Assembly: GCA_002343775.1 (NCBI GenBank)
Contig: DDSH01000012.1
Span: forward strand, 62,001-126,000
Direction: 5' to 3'
Origin: Anaerolineales bacterium UBA2395
GTDB lineage: Bacteria > Chloroflexota > Anaerolineae > Anaerolineales > Villigracilaceae
Length of the DNA stretch: 64,000 bases
Shown: positions 49,493 through 58,209 of the stretch, piece by piece
How positions within the stretch are numbered: position 1 is the stretch's first letter
Layout of the letters: each line of letters begins with the position of its first letter
The notes under the pieces: generated by a model
What the model was told of the DNA's origin: nothing
The model's input: the letters and a program-made list of their open reading frames with translations, nothing else
Databases searched by the model: none
Program-made: the position numbers and the translations under genes

Positions 49493-50755
49493 TTATTGGT
49501 TTGCAATTTTGGTCAAAGCATCCTTTAACCTAGCGACTTCCTCAAGCGTGTTGTAATGAGCAGCGCCAACTCGTACCATTCCACCATGTTCTTCCACGCC
49601 TAGGCGTTCGGATACATTGAGAGCATAGTAGTGTCCGTCCCATACATAAATTCCTTCTTGCGCCAATTTTTCAGCCACCACACGCGGATGAATGTCCTTC
49701 AGTCGGAATGAGAACGTAGCAACACGGTCATCCAGATGACGAACATCCGTTAAACCATAAAGCCGCAGTCCCGGTACAGACTCTAGTGCTGATAACAATC
49801 CACGTGACAACTCGTATTCATAGGCATGGATGGCGGTCATGCCTTTTTTGAGTTCCAGGCGTCTGCCTTGATATTTCTCTTCTGCCAGCCCGCTTGTAAA
49901 CTCACCACCAAACTCCTTGCCCACCCATTCAAAATATTCAATTGCTCCCAATACCCCGGCAATCCCTTCATGATTCTGGGTACCGGTTTCGAACTTTCCA
50001 GGAAGTTTATTGGTTGCAGGGCGAACTTTATAAGCAAATAGTTTCTCTAAAAGGTCATGTTTTCCATACAAAATCCCGGAGTGAGTGCCGAAAAATTTAT
50101 AGGCGGAGGAAATAAGGAAATCACAGTCCAGTTTCTGAACATCAATCGTGCCGTGTGGAGCATATTGAACGGCATCAATGTAAACCAAAGTTCCAACTGC
50201 ATGAGCCATATCAATGATCTTCTTGACTGGATTAATCGTGCCCAGTGAATTTGAAGCGTAGCCCACTGCTAAAAGTTTAGGTTTTCGCTCCAGCGCTTTT
50301 TGCAAATCATCCAGATTTAGGGTTCCATCTTCCACATCAAAATCCACCCAATTCACCAGTACGCCACGGTCTTGTGCCGCTAAAACCCAGGGGGTCACGT
50401 TTGCATCATGATCCAACCGTGTCACGACAATTTCATCACCTTCCTTCCATTCACGTGAAAGGGACCGGCTGATATGAAGAGTTATCGTCGTCATATTGTT
50501 GCCAAAAACAATCTCTTCTGGAGATGCCGCGTTATAAAAATCCGCCATTGCGCGGTGTGCTTCGTCCAGAACCGCATCGGAGGCAATACTTGTCGCAAAT
50601 GCACCTTCATGATTAGCATTACTTTCAATCAAATATCGAGTGACTCGGTCGAGAGATGGCTTGGCGATCTGGGTACCGCCAGGATTATCAAAGAAAACAT
50701 CAGGACGATTTAGACCAGGAAACTGACTACGGATAGCGGAAAGATCGAGAGGCAT
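49493..50755 (-). CDS. Cysteine desulfurase-like aminotransferase (VC1184 subfamily)
   Basis: 420 residues, class V PLP enzyme. Landmarks: VFFDNPGGTQIAKPS, the VTRLDHDANVTPW segment with DHDAN, DAVQYAPHG and the PLP-lysine in SSAYKFFGTHSG. The family relates to cysteine desulfurases and selenocysteine lyases, but the VC1184 subgroup has no proven substrate. The coding sequence is more AT-rich than its truncated paralogue on the other side (50909-51514). Cytoplasmic. Confidence 0.92.
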   Translation of the reverse strand: MPLDLSAIRSQFPGLNRPDVFFDNPGGTQIAKPSLDRVTRYLIESNANHEGAFATSIASDAVLDEAHRAMADFYNAASPEEIVFGNNMTTITLHISRSLSREWKEGDEIVVTRLDHDANVTPWVLAAQDRGVLVNWVDFDVEDGTLNLDDLQKALERKPKLLAVGYASNSLGTINPVKKIIDMAHAVGTLVYIDAVQYAPHGTIDVQKLDCDFLISSAYKFFGTHSGILYGKHDLLEKLFAYKVRPATNKLPGKFETGTQNHEGIAGVLGAIEYFEWVGKEFGGEFTSGLAEEKYQGRRLELKKGMTAIHAYEYELSRGLLSALESVPGLRLYGLTDVRHLDDRVATFSFRLKDIHPRVVAEKLAQEGIYVWDGHYYALNVSERLGVEEHGGMVRVGAAHYNTLEEVARLKDALTKIANQ

Positions 50756-50908
50756 TGGATGTACTCCGAAAAAGAAATAGGTGACAGGCGTTGATTATAA
50801 TAGCCCATCACCCATTATGACGTTCGCTTTCCGAGGGTCACTTATTTGTCTTTCCAATAACCAAGCGAACCGTAAAGCTGAACGTGTCTTGTGATTTGTG
50901 TCCTGTAA

Positions 50909-51514
50909 TATAAATTTTTTGGTCCGCATGTTGGCATCCTGTACGGCAAGCAGCACCTGCTCGAGAATTTATTTGCCTACAAAGTGCGCCCGGCGACGAA
51001 TGAACTGCCCGGCAAGTTCGAGACCGGCACGCAGAACCATGAGGGCATTGCGGGCGTGCTCGGTGCGGTGGAATACTTCGAATGGATCGCGAAGGAGTTC
51101 GGCGGGCGCTACGCGGACGGTTTGCGCGAGGAAGGCTATAGCGGACGACGGCTGGAGTTGAAGAAAGCCCTGACCGCCATCCGCGCCTACGAGTTCGAGT
51201 TGAGCCGCGCGCTTCTCTCCACGCTGGAAGCGGTTCCGGGACTGCGAGTCTACGGTCTCACCGACAGCCGCCGCTTGGACGAACGCGTGGCGACCTTCTC
51301 CTTCCGCCTCGGTGACATGCACCCGGAGGAACTCGCCAAACGGCTCGCGGCGGAGAACATCTACGTCTGGGACGGTCACTATTACGCGCTCAATGTGGTG
51401 GAGCGACTCGGTTTGTATGAGCAGGGCGGGATGGTGCGCGTGGGCGCGGCGCATTACAACACGCTGGACGAGGTGACGCGCCTGGGCGAGGTGTTGAAGA
51501 AGGTCGCCGGGTAG
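50909..51514 (+). pseudogene. 5'-truncated paralogue of the cysteine desulfurase-like gene
   Basis: 201 codons that align end to end with the C-terminal half of the 49493-50755 protein, from the PLP-Lys site (YKFFGPHVGILYGKQ) through FETGTQNHEGIAGVLGA to the C terminus. A TAA lies directly before the first homologous codon, and the N-terminal half is absent. Codons are GC-rich like the chromosomal backbone. Probably the original host gene, cut when the adjacent region inserted. A short product from an internal ATG would lack the cofactor site. Confidence 0.85.
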
Positions 51515-51528
51515 TAAATGGAAGATGA

Positions 51529-51559
51529 AAGAGGAAAGAAGGCGGCTTTCCTCTTTTTT
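51529..51559 (+). terminator. Rho-independent terminator after the truncated desulfurase
   Basis: AAGAGGAAAG and CTTTCCTCTT form a 10-bp stem around a 7-nt loop, followed by TTTTG. Confidence 0.85.
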
Positions 51560-51640
51560 GTTTCGATGGGATAGTTTTCAGGGAAAACGAGGATAAAATT
51601 GGGGGAGTTGGCACGTTCCGAGTTGACAAGGGCAGGCAGC

Positions 51641-54505
51641 ATGGCAGACACTCAATTCAAGTACGATGTGTTTATCTCTTACAACCACGCGGACGAAAAG
51701 TGGGTTGTGGATACTTTATTGCCAGCATTGGAAAGTGCTGGATTAAAGGTATGCATTGATTACAAAGATCTAGGCGCGGGGGAAATCGCTTCTGCAGGAA
51801 TTGAGAATGCTGTCAAAGCCAGCCGGGACATGCTTTTGGTTCTCACGCAAAATTGGTTTAAAGGACAATGGACGCAATTTGAAGTGCAGGTGGCGATACA
51901 ACTTGACCCAACTGGTACAAAGCGAAAGATCATTCCTTTGCTGTCTGAACCGGGAATCGAAAAAGAAATCCCCGTATCTATTTCGAGATACAACTGGATT
52001 GACTTTGCCAAGAAAGACCGCGAAGCCATTGCATGGAAGCAACTCTTCACTGCGCTTGGCAAACCGGATGCGAAGATTCCCGTCGCCAACCCGCAGGAAA
52101 GCGCTGAGAATACACCCGCCTCATGGTTCCTTGCCCACCCATATGGAATGCCGCCCAATTTCACCGGGCGTGAATCTGAGCGAAAGATGCTGACCGAATG
52201 GCTGTTGAACGACTCGCAGCATCCCATGTTGATTCTGCGCGCCCTCGGTGGATTTGGCAAATCGGCGCTCACTTGGTATTGGCTGACCCATGATGTTCCC
52301 GCGCGGCAATTCATCAAAGTGGTTTTCTGGAGTTTTTACGAAGGCGATGCCAGTTTCGATAACTTCGTAAAAGAGACGCTCCAATACTTCGGCGTTTTGA
52401 ACGCTGGACAATTATCGCCATATGACCAAACAAATTTATTGCTCAATTATTTGAGAAACCCGGGCGTACTGCTCATTCTCGATGGATTTGAAAGAGTGCT
52501 TCGCGCCTACGGAAGTATGGGCGCAGCTTATCAAGGCGACGAAATACAGAATGATGATTCGCAAGACACCAGCCGCGATTGCATCAATATGCTTGCGGAT
52601 GGTCTTCTCCGATCCGTTGGCGCGTATGGTGGGATGTTGAAAGGCAAAGTCCTGATGACCACGCGCCTGACCCCGCGAGCCGTTTTGGTAAGGGCGATGC
52701 ATGCGTCGCCCCTACAAGGTATTCGGGAAGAGGAATTGCGTGCCATGCACAAGGACGATGCCGTTGACTTCTTTCACGCGCAAGGGATTCGCGGTACGCA
52801 CACCGAGATCGAAAGCGCCTGTGAGCCGTACGGCTACCATCCGCTCAGTTTGCGCATCCTTTCGGGCTATATCGTCAATGACCGTACTCTGCCAGGTGAC
52901 ATTGCTGCCGCGAAACATCTTGAGATCACCAAAGACATCATCCAAAACAAACATCATATTTTGGAGGTGGGTTTCGATAGTTTGTCCGCCGCACAAAAGA
53001 AATTGCTGGGACGTATCGCCTGCTTCCGCGCCGCAATGGATTATGAGGCATTGAAAGCCCTTGCCGAAGACGGCAGGGGCGAGTCACCGACGCGCCCCTA
53101 CGTGGAATTCGACGATGATCTGAAAATCCTTGAATCTCGCGGACTCCTGCATTGGGATCGCAAGACCAACAAATACGACTTGCACCCCATCGTGCGCCGC
53201 TTCTCCTACGACCGCCTGACCGCCGCCGACCGCACCGGCGCGCACAAACGGCTTGTCAATTATTTTCAGGGGATTCCTGAGCGTGAAAAAGTGGAAAAAC
53301 TGGAAGACCTCGCGCCCGTCATTGAACTGTATCATCACATGGTCAGGGCGGGGAATTTGGATGAGGCATTTGCTTTATTTCGTGACCGTTTAGCCAATAC
53401 TTTGTATTTTCAATTCGGCGCCTATCAACTACGCATTGAACTTTTACGCGCTCTATTTCTCGACGGCGAAGATAAACCGCCGCGTTTGAAAAAAGAAGGC
53501 GACCAAGCGTGGACTCTCAACGAACTCGCCAACTCCTACTCCCTGAGCGGGCAGTCACGCCGCGCCGTTCCGTTGCTTGAACTGCTGCTTGAACTGCAAA
53601 ATGACTTGCAAGAAAAAGCGGGCGACAAGAAAAATCTCGCCATCGGGCTGGGGAACATGGCGGATGACCAACTGAAAATCGGCGCGCTGAACGCCGCGGA
53701 GCGCAGTCTGCGCCGTTGTATTGACCTGTGCCGCGAGATTAGTGAAATGTACGTTGAAGGTGTGGGTCATGCAGAATTAGGTCACACGTTGATTTATGCT
53801 GGATTATTTGACGAAGCAGAAAAAGATTTTTCAGAAGCAGTAAAACTTTTTGAAAAGGGAAATGACGTTCAGTATATTGGTGTTACTTGGTCGTACCGCT
53901 CCCTGCGTTTTCTGCTTATGGCAAGGGACAACCCAAAATCGAAAATCGAAAATCTGAAATCAGCAATCGAAAGTGCCGAACGCGCCCTTGAATTGGCGGA
54001 TAAGCACGGGCTTGGTTATCCTGTTCCCCGCGATTATGTTCGCGCTTACTGGCTTCTCGGCGCAGCGTATCGCGCCAGTAACGAATTGACTCTGGCAGAA
54101 GAAAACCTGTCCAAAGCGCTCAGTCTCTGTCGGCAAATCAATTTGGTTGAAAGTGAAGCCAATATCCTGCTCGAGCTGGCGCGTTTACGTTACGCGCAGG
54201 GCGATTTCAAGGACGCGCAGGAAAAAGCGTCCGAGGCGCTGGTGATCACAGAGCGCAGTGGGTATGTGTTGACAGGTGCCGATGTAAATCTCTTCCTCGC
54301 TACGCTCGCGTTGGAAGGTTACAAGTTGGAAAGTTTTAAGGATTTAAGCAACAAGGACGCGGCGATTTTCCATGCGAAAGAGGCGAAGAAACTCGCCACG
54401 GGCTGGGAGGAAATTGACGGTAAGGTTGTCTATGATACGACCGGAAAATACGTCTACAAGGTGGCGTATGATGAGGCGGAAGCGATGTTGGAGAAATTGA
54501 AATAG
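51641..54505 (+). CDS. TIR-NB-TPR STAND protein, probable defence sensor
   Basis: 954 residues from ATG 51641. Residues 5-140 are a TIR domain (KYDVFISYNHADEKWVVDTL, YKDLGAGE, SRDMLLVLTQNWF). A P-loop NTPase follows, Walker A LGGFGKSAL at about residues 201-209 and Walker B-like VLLILDGFERVL, then winged-helix-like segments (HPIVRRFSYDRL). The C-terminal 400 residues are TPR helices (SRRAVPLLELLLELQ, FDEAEKDFSEAVKLFEK). This is the NLR-like layout of bacterial STAND defence proteins, where the TPR part senses a phage product and the TIR may degrade NAD. Two palindromic repeats sit in-frame inside it. Confidence 0.85.
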   Translation: MADTQFKYDVFISYNHADEKWVVDTLLPALESAGLKVCIDYKDLGAGEIASAGIENAVKASRDMLLVLTQNWFKGQWTQFEVQVAIQLDPTGTKRKIIPLLSEPGIEKEIPVSISRYNWIDFAKKDREAIAWKQLFTALGKPDAKIPVANPQESAENTPASWFLAHPYGMPPNFTGRESERKMLTEWLLNDSQHPMLILRALGGFGKSALTWYWLTHDVPARQFIKVVFWSFYEGDASFDNFVKETLQYFGVLNAGQLSPYDQTNLLLNYLRNPGVLLILDGFERVLRAYGSMGAAYQGDEIQNDDSQDTSRDCINMLADGLLRSVGAYGGMLKGKVLMTTRLTPRAVLVRAMHASPLQGIREEELRAMHKDDAVDFFHAQGIRGTHTEIESACEPYGYHPLSLRILSGYIVNDRTLPGDIAAAKHLEITKDIIQNKHHILEVGFDSLSAAQKKLLGRIACFRAAMDYEALKALAEDGRGESPTRPYVEFDDDLKILESRGLLHWDRKTNKYDLHPIVRRFSYDRLTAADRTGAHKRLVNYFQGIPEREKVEKLEDLAPVIELYHHMVRAGNLDEAFALFRDRLANTLYFQFGAYQLRIELLRALFLDGEDKPPRLKKEGDQAWTLNELANSYSLSGQSRRAVPLLELLLELQNDLQEKAGDKKNLAIGLGNMADDQLKIGALNAAERSLRRCIDLCREISEMYVEGVGHAELGHTLIYAGLFDEAEKDFSEAVKLFEKGNDVQYIGVTWSYRSLRFLLMARDNPKSKIENLKSAIESAERALELADKHGLGYPVPRDYVRAYWLLGAAYRASNELTLAEENLSKALSLCRQINLVESEANILLELARLRYAQGDFKDAQEKASEALVITERSGYVLTGADVNLFLATLALEGYKLESFKDLSNKDAAIFHAKEAKKLATGWEEIDGKVVYDTTGKYVYKVAYDEAEAMLEKLK
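52688..52715. repeat. GTAGGGGCGA-type palindrome inside the TIR gene, copy 1
   Basis: GTAAGGGCGA and TCGCCCCTAC form 10-bp arms (one mismatch) around TGCATGCG. In frame, encoding VRAMHASPLQ. Confidence 0.7.
53073..53101. repeat. GTAGGGGCGA-type palindrome inside the TIR gene, copy 2
   Basis: GCAGGGGCGAGT and ACGCGCCCCTAC form 12-bp imperfect arms around CACCG. In frame, encoding GRGESPTRPY, a low-complexity insert in the protein. Confidence 0.7.
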
Positions 54506-54516
54506 CCCCCTCCCGT

Positions 54517-54587
54517 CCTCCCCCAAATACGACAATGTAAATTTTGAATGAATCCAGAGAGCGCATCACTGTCGGATTTGGGGGAGG
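54517..54587. repeat. Long inverted repeat after the TIR gene
   Basis: CCTCCCCCAAATACGACA and TGTCGGATTTGGGGGAGG are 18-bp arms with one mismatch around a 35-nt loop. A related element lies at 55941-56001. It may act as a terminator or be a MITE-like repeat. Confidence 0.7.
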
Positions 54588-54718
54588 TGCCGAAGGCGGA
54601 GGGGGTCGAAAGGGACTCAGCTCATCGCCGGGTCTTTTTTTGTTTTTGGTCTGAATTGCTTTTGACCCTCCGGAGTTGTATACTGATTTCAGTGACATCG
54701 ACACCGGAGAGGTGAAGC

Positions 54719-55804
54719 ATGAAGAAGACCAACAGTCTCGCGACAGTTCGTCAGCGGCTTCGTGAACAGGTCGCATGGGGATTCTACACAAACCTCACCC
54801 GAAAAATACTCATCTTCATGGGACGTCCGTTTGGGGTGCGGCCCACCAATGCGTTTTTTATCGAGGGCAGTGCGTTGATTTTGATCCTTGCGGGAATAGC
54901 ATGGGCGGCATTGATCCTCTTTGTGTTCGAACCGGGCAGGCAGGCGTTGGATGATTTCCTGATCTTTTTACCGCTGATGCTGATCATCTATCTTGGCGTA
55001 GTGGGGACTCAAAAATACTGGCAAATGACCACGTCGGTCATATCAAATCACCTGCTGAATGCAATGTCCGCTGAAGAGGATTTTCAAGACCTTGAGTCCT
55101 GGTTGAAATCCTGGACCAATCGCCGGGCGGAACTTGTTTGGAGCATTCTGTTTGCGATTGTGTTCGACGCTTACTTCATCGTCACAGCCATCCTGACCGG
55201 CGAAACACCTCCACGTATTCCGGTAATCATTGCCTTCCTGCCTATGATTATACAAACAGGTCTTCTTTTTTATGAATTTGCTCGAGCGATCAATATGCCA
55301 TCGCGGATCAAGCGCTATCAGATCAAGCTTTATCAGGCAGACCCGGCAAGTTCAGAGATTATTGCCCGCTTTGCAGGATTGTTTACATCCTTTATTTTTT
55401 TGATCACGATGATAGCCAGTGTTGTGACCTTGTTACTGGCTGTATTCAATCCGTTATTCATAACTGGTTCGATTTTTGTCATCACGTTGGGGTGGCTTCC
55501 GCTCATTCTAGCTTTTGTCGTTAGCCAAAGTGCTTTGCGCCACATCATCCAATATGGCAAACAAAAAGCCCTGACAGAAATTCAAGCCAAGATCGAGAAG
55601 CTGCAAAGCCGGAAGGAAATCCCGGACACGGAAACGCTCAACCATATCCGCGCCTTGATGGATTACCATGATTATGTCAAATCCCGCCGAGATTCAACAT
55701 TCGATGTTCAAACGGGATTGAACTTCTTGAATTCGCTATTATTTCCCGTCATCGGATTCCTTCTTGGAAACCTGAAAGAACTTCTTACCTTCTTCCCGAA
55801 GTGA
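54719..55804 (+). CDS. Hypothetical multi-spanning membrane protein
   Basis: 361 residues, not recognised. About six TM helices (near 48-72, 80-100, 140-162, 168-190, 222-246, 250-275), a charged coiled-coil-like stretch (QKALTEIQAKIEKLQSRKEI) near residue 290, and a weak hydrophobic C terminus. Start preceded by GAGAGGTGAAGC. It is flanked on both sides by copies of the same gene tail and hairpin, so it may be cargo inserted next to the TIR gene, or its effector partner. Function unknown. Confidence 0.7.
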   Translation: MKKTNSLATVRQRLREQVAWGFYTNLTRKILIFMGRPFGVRPTNAFFIEGSALILILAGIAWAALILFVFEPGRQALDDFLIFLPLMLIIYLGVVGTQKYWQMTTSVISNHLLNAMSAEEDFQDLESWLKSWTNRRAELVWSILFAIVFDAYFIVTAILTGETPPRIPVIIAFLPMIIQTGLLFYEFARAINMPSRIKRYQIKLYQADPASSEIIARFAGLFTSFIFLITMIASVVTLLLAVFNPLFITGSIFVITLGWLPLILAFVVSQSALRHIIQYGKQKALTEIQAKIEKLQSRKEIPDTETLNHIRALMDYHDYVKSRRDSTFDVQTGLNFLNSLLFPVIGFLLGNLKELLTFFPK

Positions 55805-55831
55805 TTGGGAATTACTCAACCCGCCAAAGAC

Positions 55832-55897
55832 GGTCCGCCGTATTATTACAAGGTGGTGTACGAAGAGGCGGAAGCGATGTTGGAGAAATTGAAGTAA
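55832..55897 (+). pseudogene. Duplicated 3' tail of the TIR-NB-TPR gene
   Basis: In frame GPPYYYKVVYEEAEAMLEKLK then TAA, nearly identical to the last residues of the TIR protein (KVAYDEAEAMLEKLK), with matching DNA over about 48 nt. Preceding codons to about 55814 may also belong. Remnant of a second, deleted gene copy. Confidence 0.8.
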
Positions 55898-55940
55898 TAC
55901 CTCCTCCGCCCTACGGGCACCTACCCTAAAGGGCACACGT

Positions 55941-56001
55941 CCCCCAAATACGACAAGTTATACTTTACATAAACCCAGAGGGGGTTTCAATGTCGTATTT
56001 G
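55941..56001. repeat. Inverted repeat related to the one at 54517-54587
   Basis: CAAATACGACA and TGTCGTATTTG, 11-bp perfect arms around a loop with CCCAGAGGGGG. The flanks (CCTCC...GGAGG) also resemble the first copy. Lies after the duplicated gene tail. Confidence 0.7.
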
Positions 56002-56093
56002 CCCACAGGGTGCTTCGCGAGGGGAGGACGGGTGGGGGTCGTTCTCCGTGTCCTCTGCGCCTCCGCGGTTAATTTTTATGCTAAACTCATCCA

Positions 56094-57716
56094 ATGGAAA
56101 CGCTTTCCTCTGCTTTAGACCCCCACTCCCCTGAATTCAAAGCCAACACCGAACACAACCGCGCCCTCGCGCAGGAACTAAAAAAACACCTTGCTTTTGT
56201 CCGCGAAGGCGGCGGCGAGAAGTATCGCAAACGCCACGAAGAGCAAGGCAAGTTATTCGTGCGCGAACGCATCGAACGTCTGCTCGACCCGGGCGCGCCC
56301 TTCCTTGAACTCTCCACATTGGCGGCGCATGATCTATATAAAGGCGAAGCCCCAGGCGCAGGCATTGTCACCGGCATCGGGAGGGTTTCAAATCGTGAAG
56401 TGCTCATCATCGCCAACGACGCCACCGTCAAAGGCGGCTCGTATTTTCCGATGACGGTCAAGAAGCATCTCCGCGCCCAACAGATCGCCGAAGAAAATCA
56501 TTTGCCCTGCCTCTACCTCGTAGACTCTGGCGGGGCAAATTTGCCTTTCCAAGATGAAGTCTTCCCCGATGTCAATCACTTCGGGCGCATTTTTTACAAT
56601 CAGGCGCGCATGTCTGCCAAGCGCATTCCGCAGATCGCGGCGGTGATGGGCTCGTGCACAGCAGGCGGCGCCTACGTCCCTGCCATGAGTGATGAAGCGG
56701 TCATCGTCAAAGGTGCAGGAACCATCTTCCTCGGCGGACCTCCGCTGGTCAAAGCCGCAACGGGAGAAGATGTCACTGCTGAAGAATTGGGCGGTGCCGA
56801 TGTCCATACTCGCAAATCGGGCGTGGCAGATCATTTTGCAGAAGACGATGACCACGCGATTGAGATCCTGCGCAGCATCGTTGAAACATTACCGCGCGGG
56901 CATGTCCACTCGCATCTTTCTGGACTGGAAGTTGCTCCACCCGAGGAGCCTTTGTACAACGCCGACGAATTGTACGGAGTCCTGCCGCGCACCTTCAAAG
57001 AATCCTTCGACATCCGCGAGATCATCGCCCGCATCGTAGACGGTTCCAAGTTCCGCGAGTTCAAAGCGCGTTACGGCACAACCCTCATCTGCGGCTTTGC
57101 GAGAATCCACGGCTACCCCGTCGGCATCATCGCCAACAACGGAGTCTTGTTCAGCGAGTCCGCACTCAAAGGGACGCACTTCATCGAACTGTGCGACCAG
57201 CGCGGCATTCCACTTATCTTCTTACAAAACATCACCGGCTTCATGGTCGGCAAAGAATACGAAACCGGTGGCATCGCCAAAGACGGCGCGAAGATGGTCC
57301 ATGCCGTTGCCACCACCCGCGTCCCCAAGTTGACTCTCGTCATCGGCGGCTCGTTCGGCGCAGGTAACTACGCCATGGCAGGTCGTGCCTACGGCTCCAA
57401 CTTCCTATGGATGTGGCCCAATGCGCGCATCTCCGTCATGGGCGGCGAGCAAGCCGCGAACGTGATGTTAACCATCAAACAAGATCAACTCGTCAGAGAG
57501 GGCAAACCAACTCTCAATGCGGAAGAAGCGGAAGAGTTCAAACGTCCGCTATTGGAGAAATACGAGCGTGAAGGCAGTCCCTACTATTCTTCTGCTCGCA
57601 TCTGGGATGACGGTGTGATTGACCCTGCTGATACTCGTCAGGTGTTGGGATTGTCCCTTTCCATTATTTTGAATGCTCCCAAACAAGAGGGTGGGTTTGG
57701 GGTGTTTCGGATGTAA
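56094..57716 (+). CDS. Acyl-CoA carboxylase beta subunit (MCC/GCC-like)
   Basis: 540-residue carboxyltransferase. Landmarks: ERIERLLDPGAPFLELS, SGGANLPFQDEVFPD, GSCTAGGAYVPAMSDEAVIV (oxyanion region, positions 183-202), GGIAKDGAKMVHAVA and GGSFGAGNYAMAGRAY. Most like methylcrotonyl-CoA or geranyl-CoA carboxylase beta chains. It transfers the carboxyl group from biotin to an acyl-CoA. The biotin carboxylase (59959) and carrier (61523) are encoded downstream on the same strand, so together they form a three-piece enzyme. Confidence 0.93.
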   Translation: METLSSALDPHSPEFKANTEHNRALAQELKKHLAFVREGGGEKYRKRHEEQGKLFVRERIERLLDPGAPFLELSTLAAHDLYKGEAPGAGIVTGIGRVSNREVLIIANDATVKGGSYFPMTVKKHLRAQQIAEENHLPCLYLVDSGGANLPFQDEVFPDVNHFGRIFYNQARMSAKRIPQIAAVMGSCTAGGAYVPAMSDEAVIVKGAGTIFLGGPPLVKAATGEDVTAEELGGADVHTRKSGVADHFAEDDDHAIEILRSIVETLPRGHVHSHLSGLEVAPPEEPLYNADELYGVLPRTFKESFDIREIIARIVDGSKFREFKARYGTTLICGFARIHGYPVGIIANNGVLFSESALKGTHFIELCDQRGIPLIFLQNITGFMVGKEYETGGIAKDGAKMVHAVATTRVPKLTLVIGGSFGAGNYAMAGRAYGSNFLWMWPNARISVMGGEQAANVMLTIKQDQLVREGKPTLNAEEAEEFKRPLLEKYEREGSPYYSSARIWDDGVIDPADTRQVLGLSLSIILNAPKQEGGFGVFRM

Positions 57717-57718
57717 AT

Positions 57719-58195
57719 ATGTCTCACACAACCTCCTCTCCCCATCACTTTCTCGCTCATCTTGCCGGTCACTGGCAGGGAACCTCCAAACTCTGGTTTG
57801 AACCCGATACACTCGCCAACGAAGCGCCGATCGCTGGGACGATCCAGATCGTGCTTGACGGACGCTTTGCCCTTTTTCTCTATCAATCTTCCATTGATGG
57901 TGAGGCGCAGCACGGTATGTTCACCTTCGGGTACAACACCACGCTCGAACGCTTCGAAGCCAGCTGGGTGGACTCGTTTCACAACAATACCGCCATCATG
58001 TTCTGCGAAGGTAACGCCAAAGGGAATGGATTCTTCGTCCTCGGCTCGTACCCCGACCCCACCGGCGGACCGGACTGGGGCTGGCGCACCGAAGTGGAAT
58101 TTGCCGATGAAGAACTGACCATTACTGCGTACAATATCATGCCGGATGGCAGCGAAGCCAAAGCCACCGAAGCAAAAATGAAGCGCGTCAAATAA
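57719..58195 (+). CDS. DUF1579-family protein
   Basis: 158 residues. The FLAHLAGHWQGTSKLWFEPD opening and DGRFALFLYQSS, FGYNTTLERFEASWVDSFHN are typical of DUF1579, a calycin-like beta-barrel family of unknown function. Located 2 nt after the carboxylase gene, suggesting co-translation. No signal peptide. Confidence 0.8.
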   Translation: MSHTTSSPHHFLAHLAGHWQGTSKLWFEPDTLANEAPIAGTIQIVLDGRFALFLYQSSIDGEAQHGMFTFGYNTTLERFEASWVDSFHNNTAIMFCEGNAKGNGFFVLGSYPDPTGGPDWGWRTEVEFADEELTITAYNIMPDGSEAKATEAKMKRVK

Positions 58196-58209
58196 CCAAG
58201 GAGAGATTC

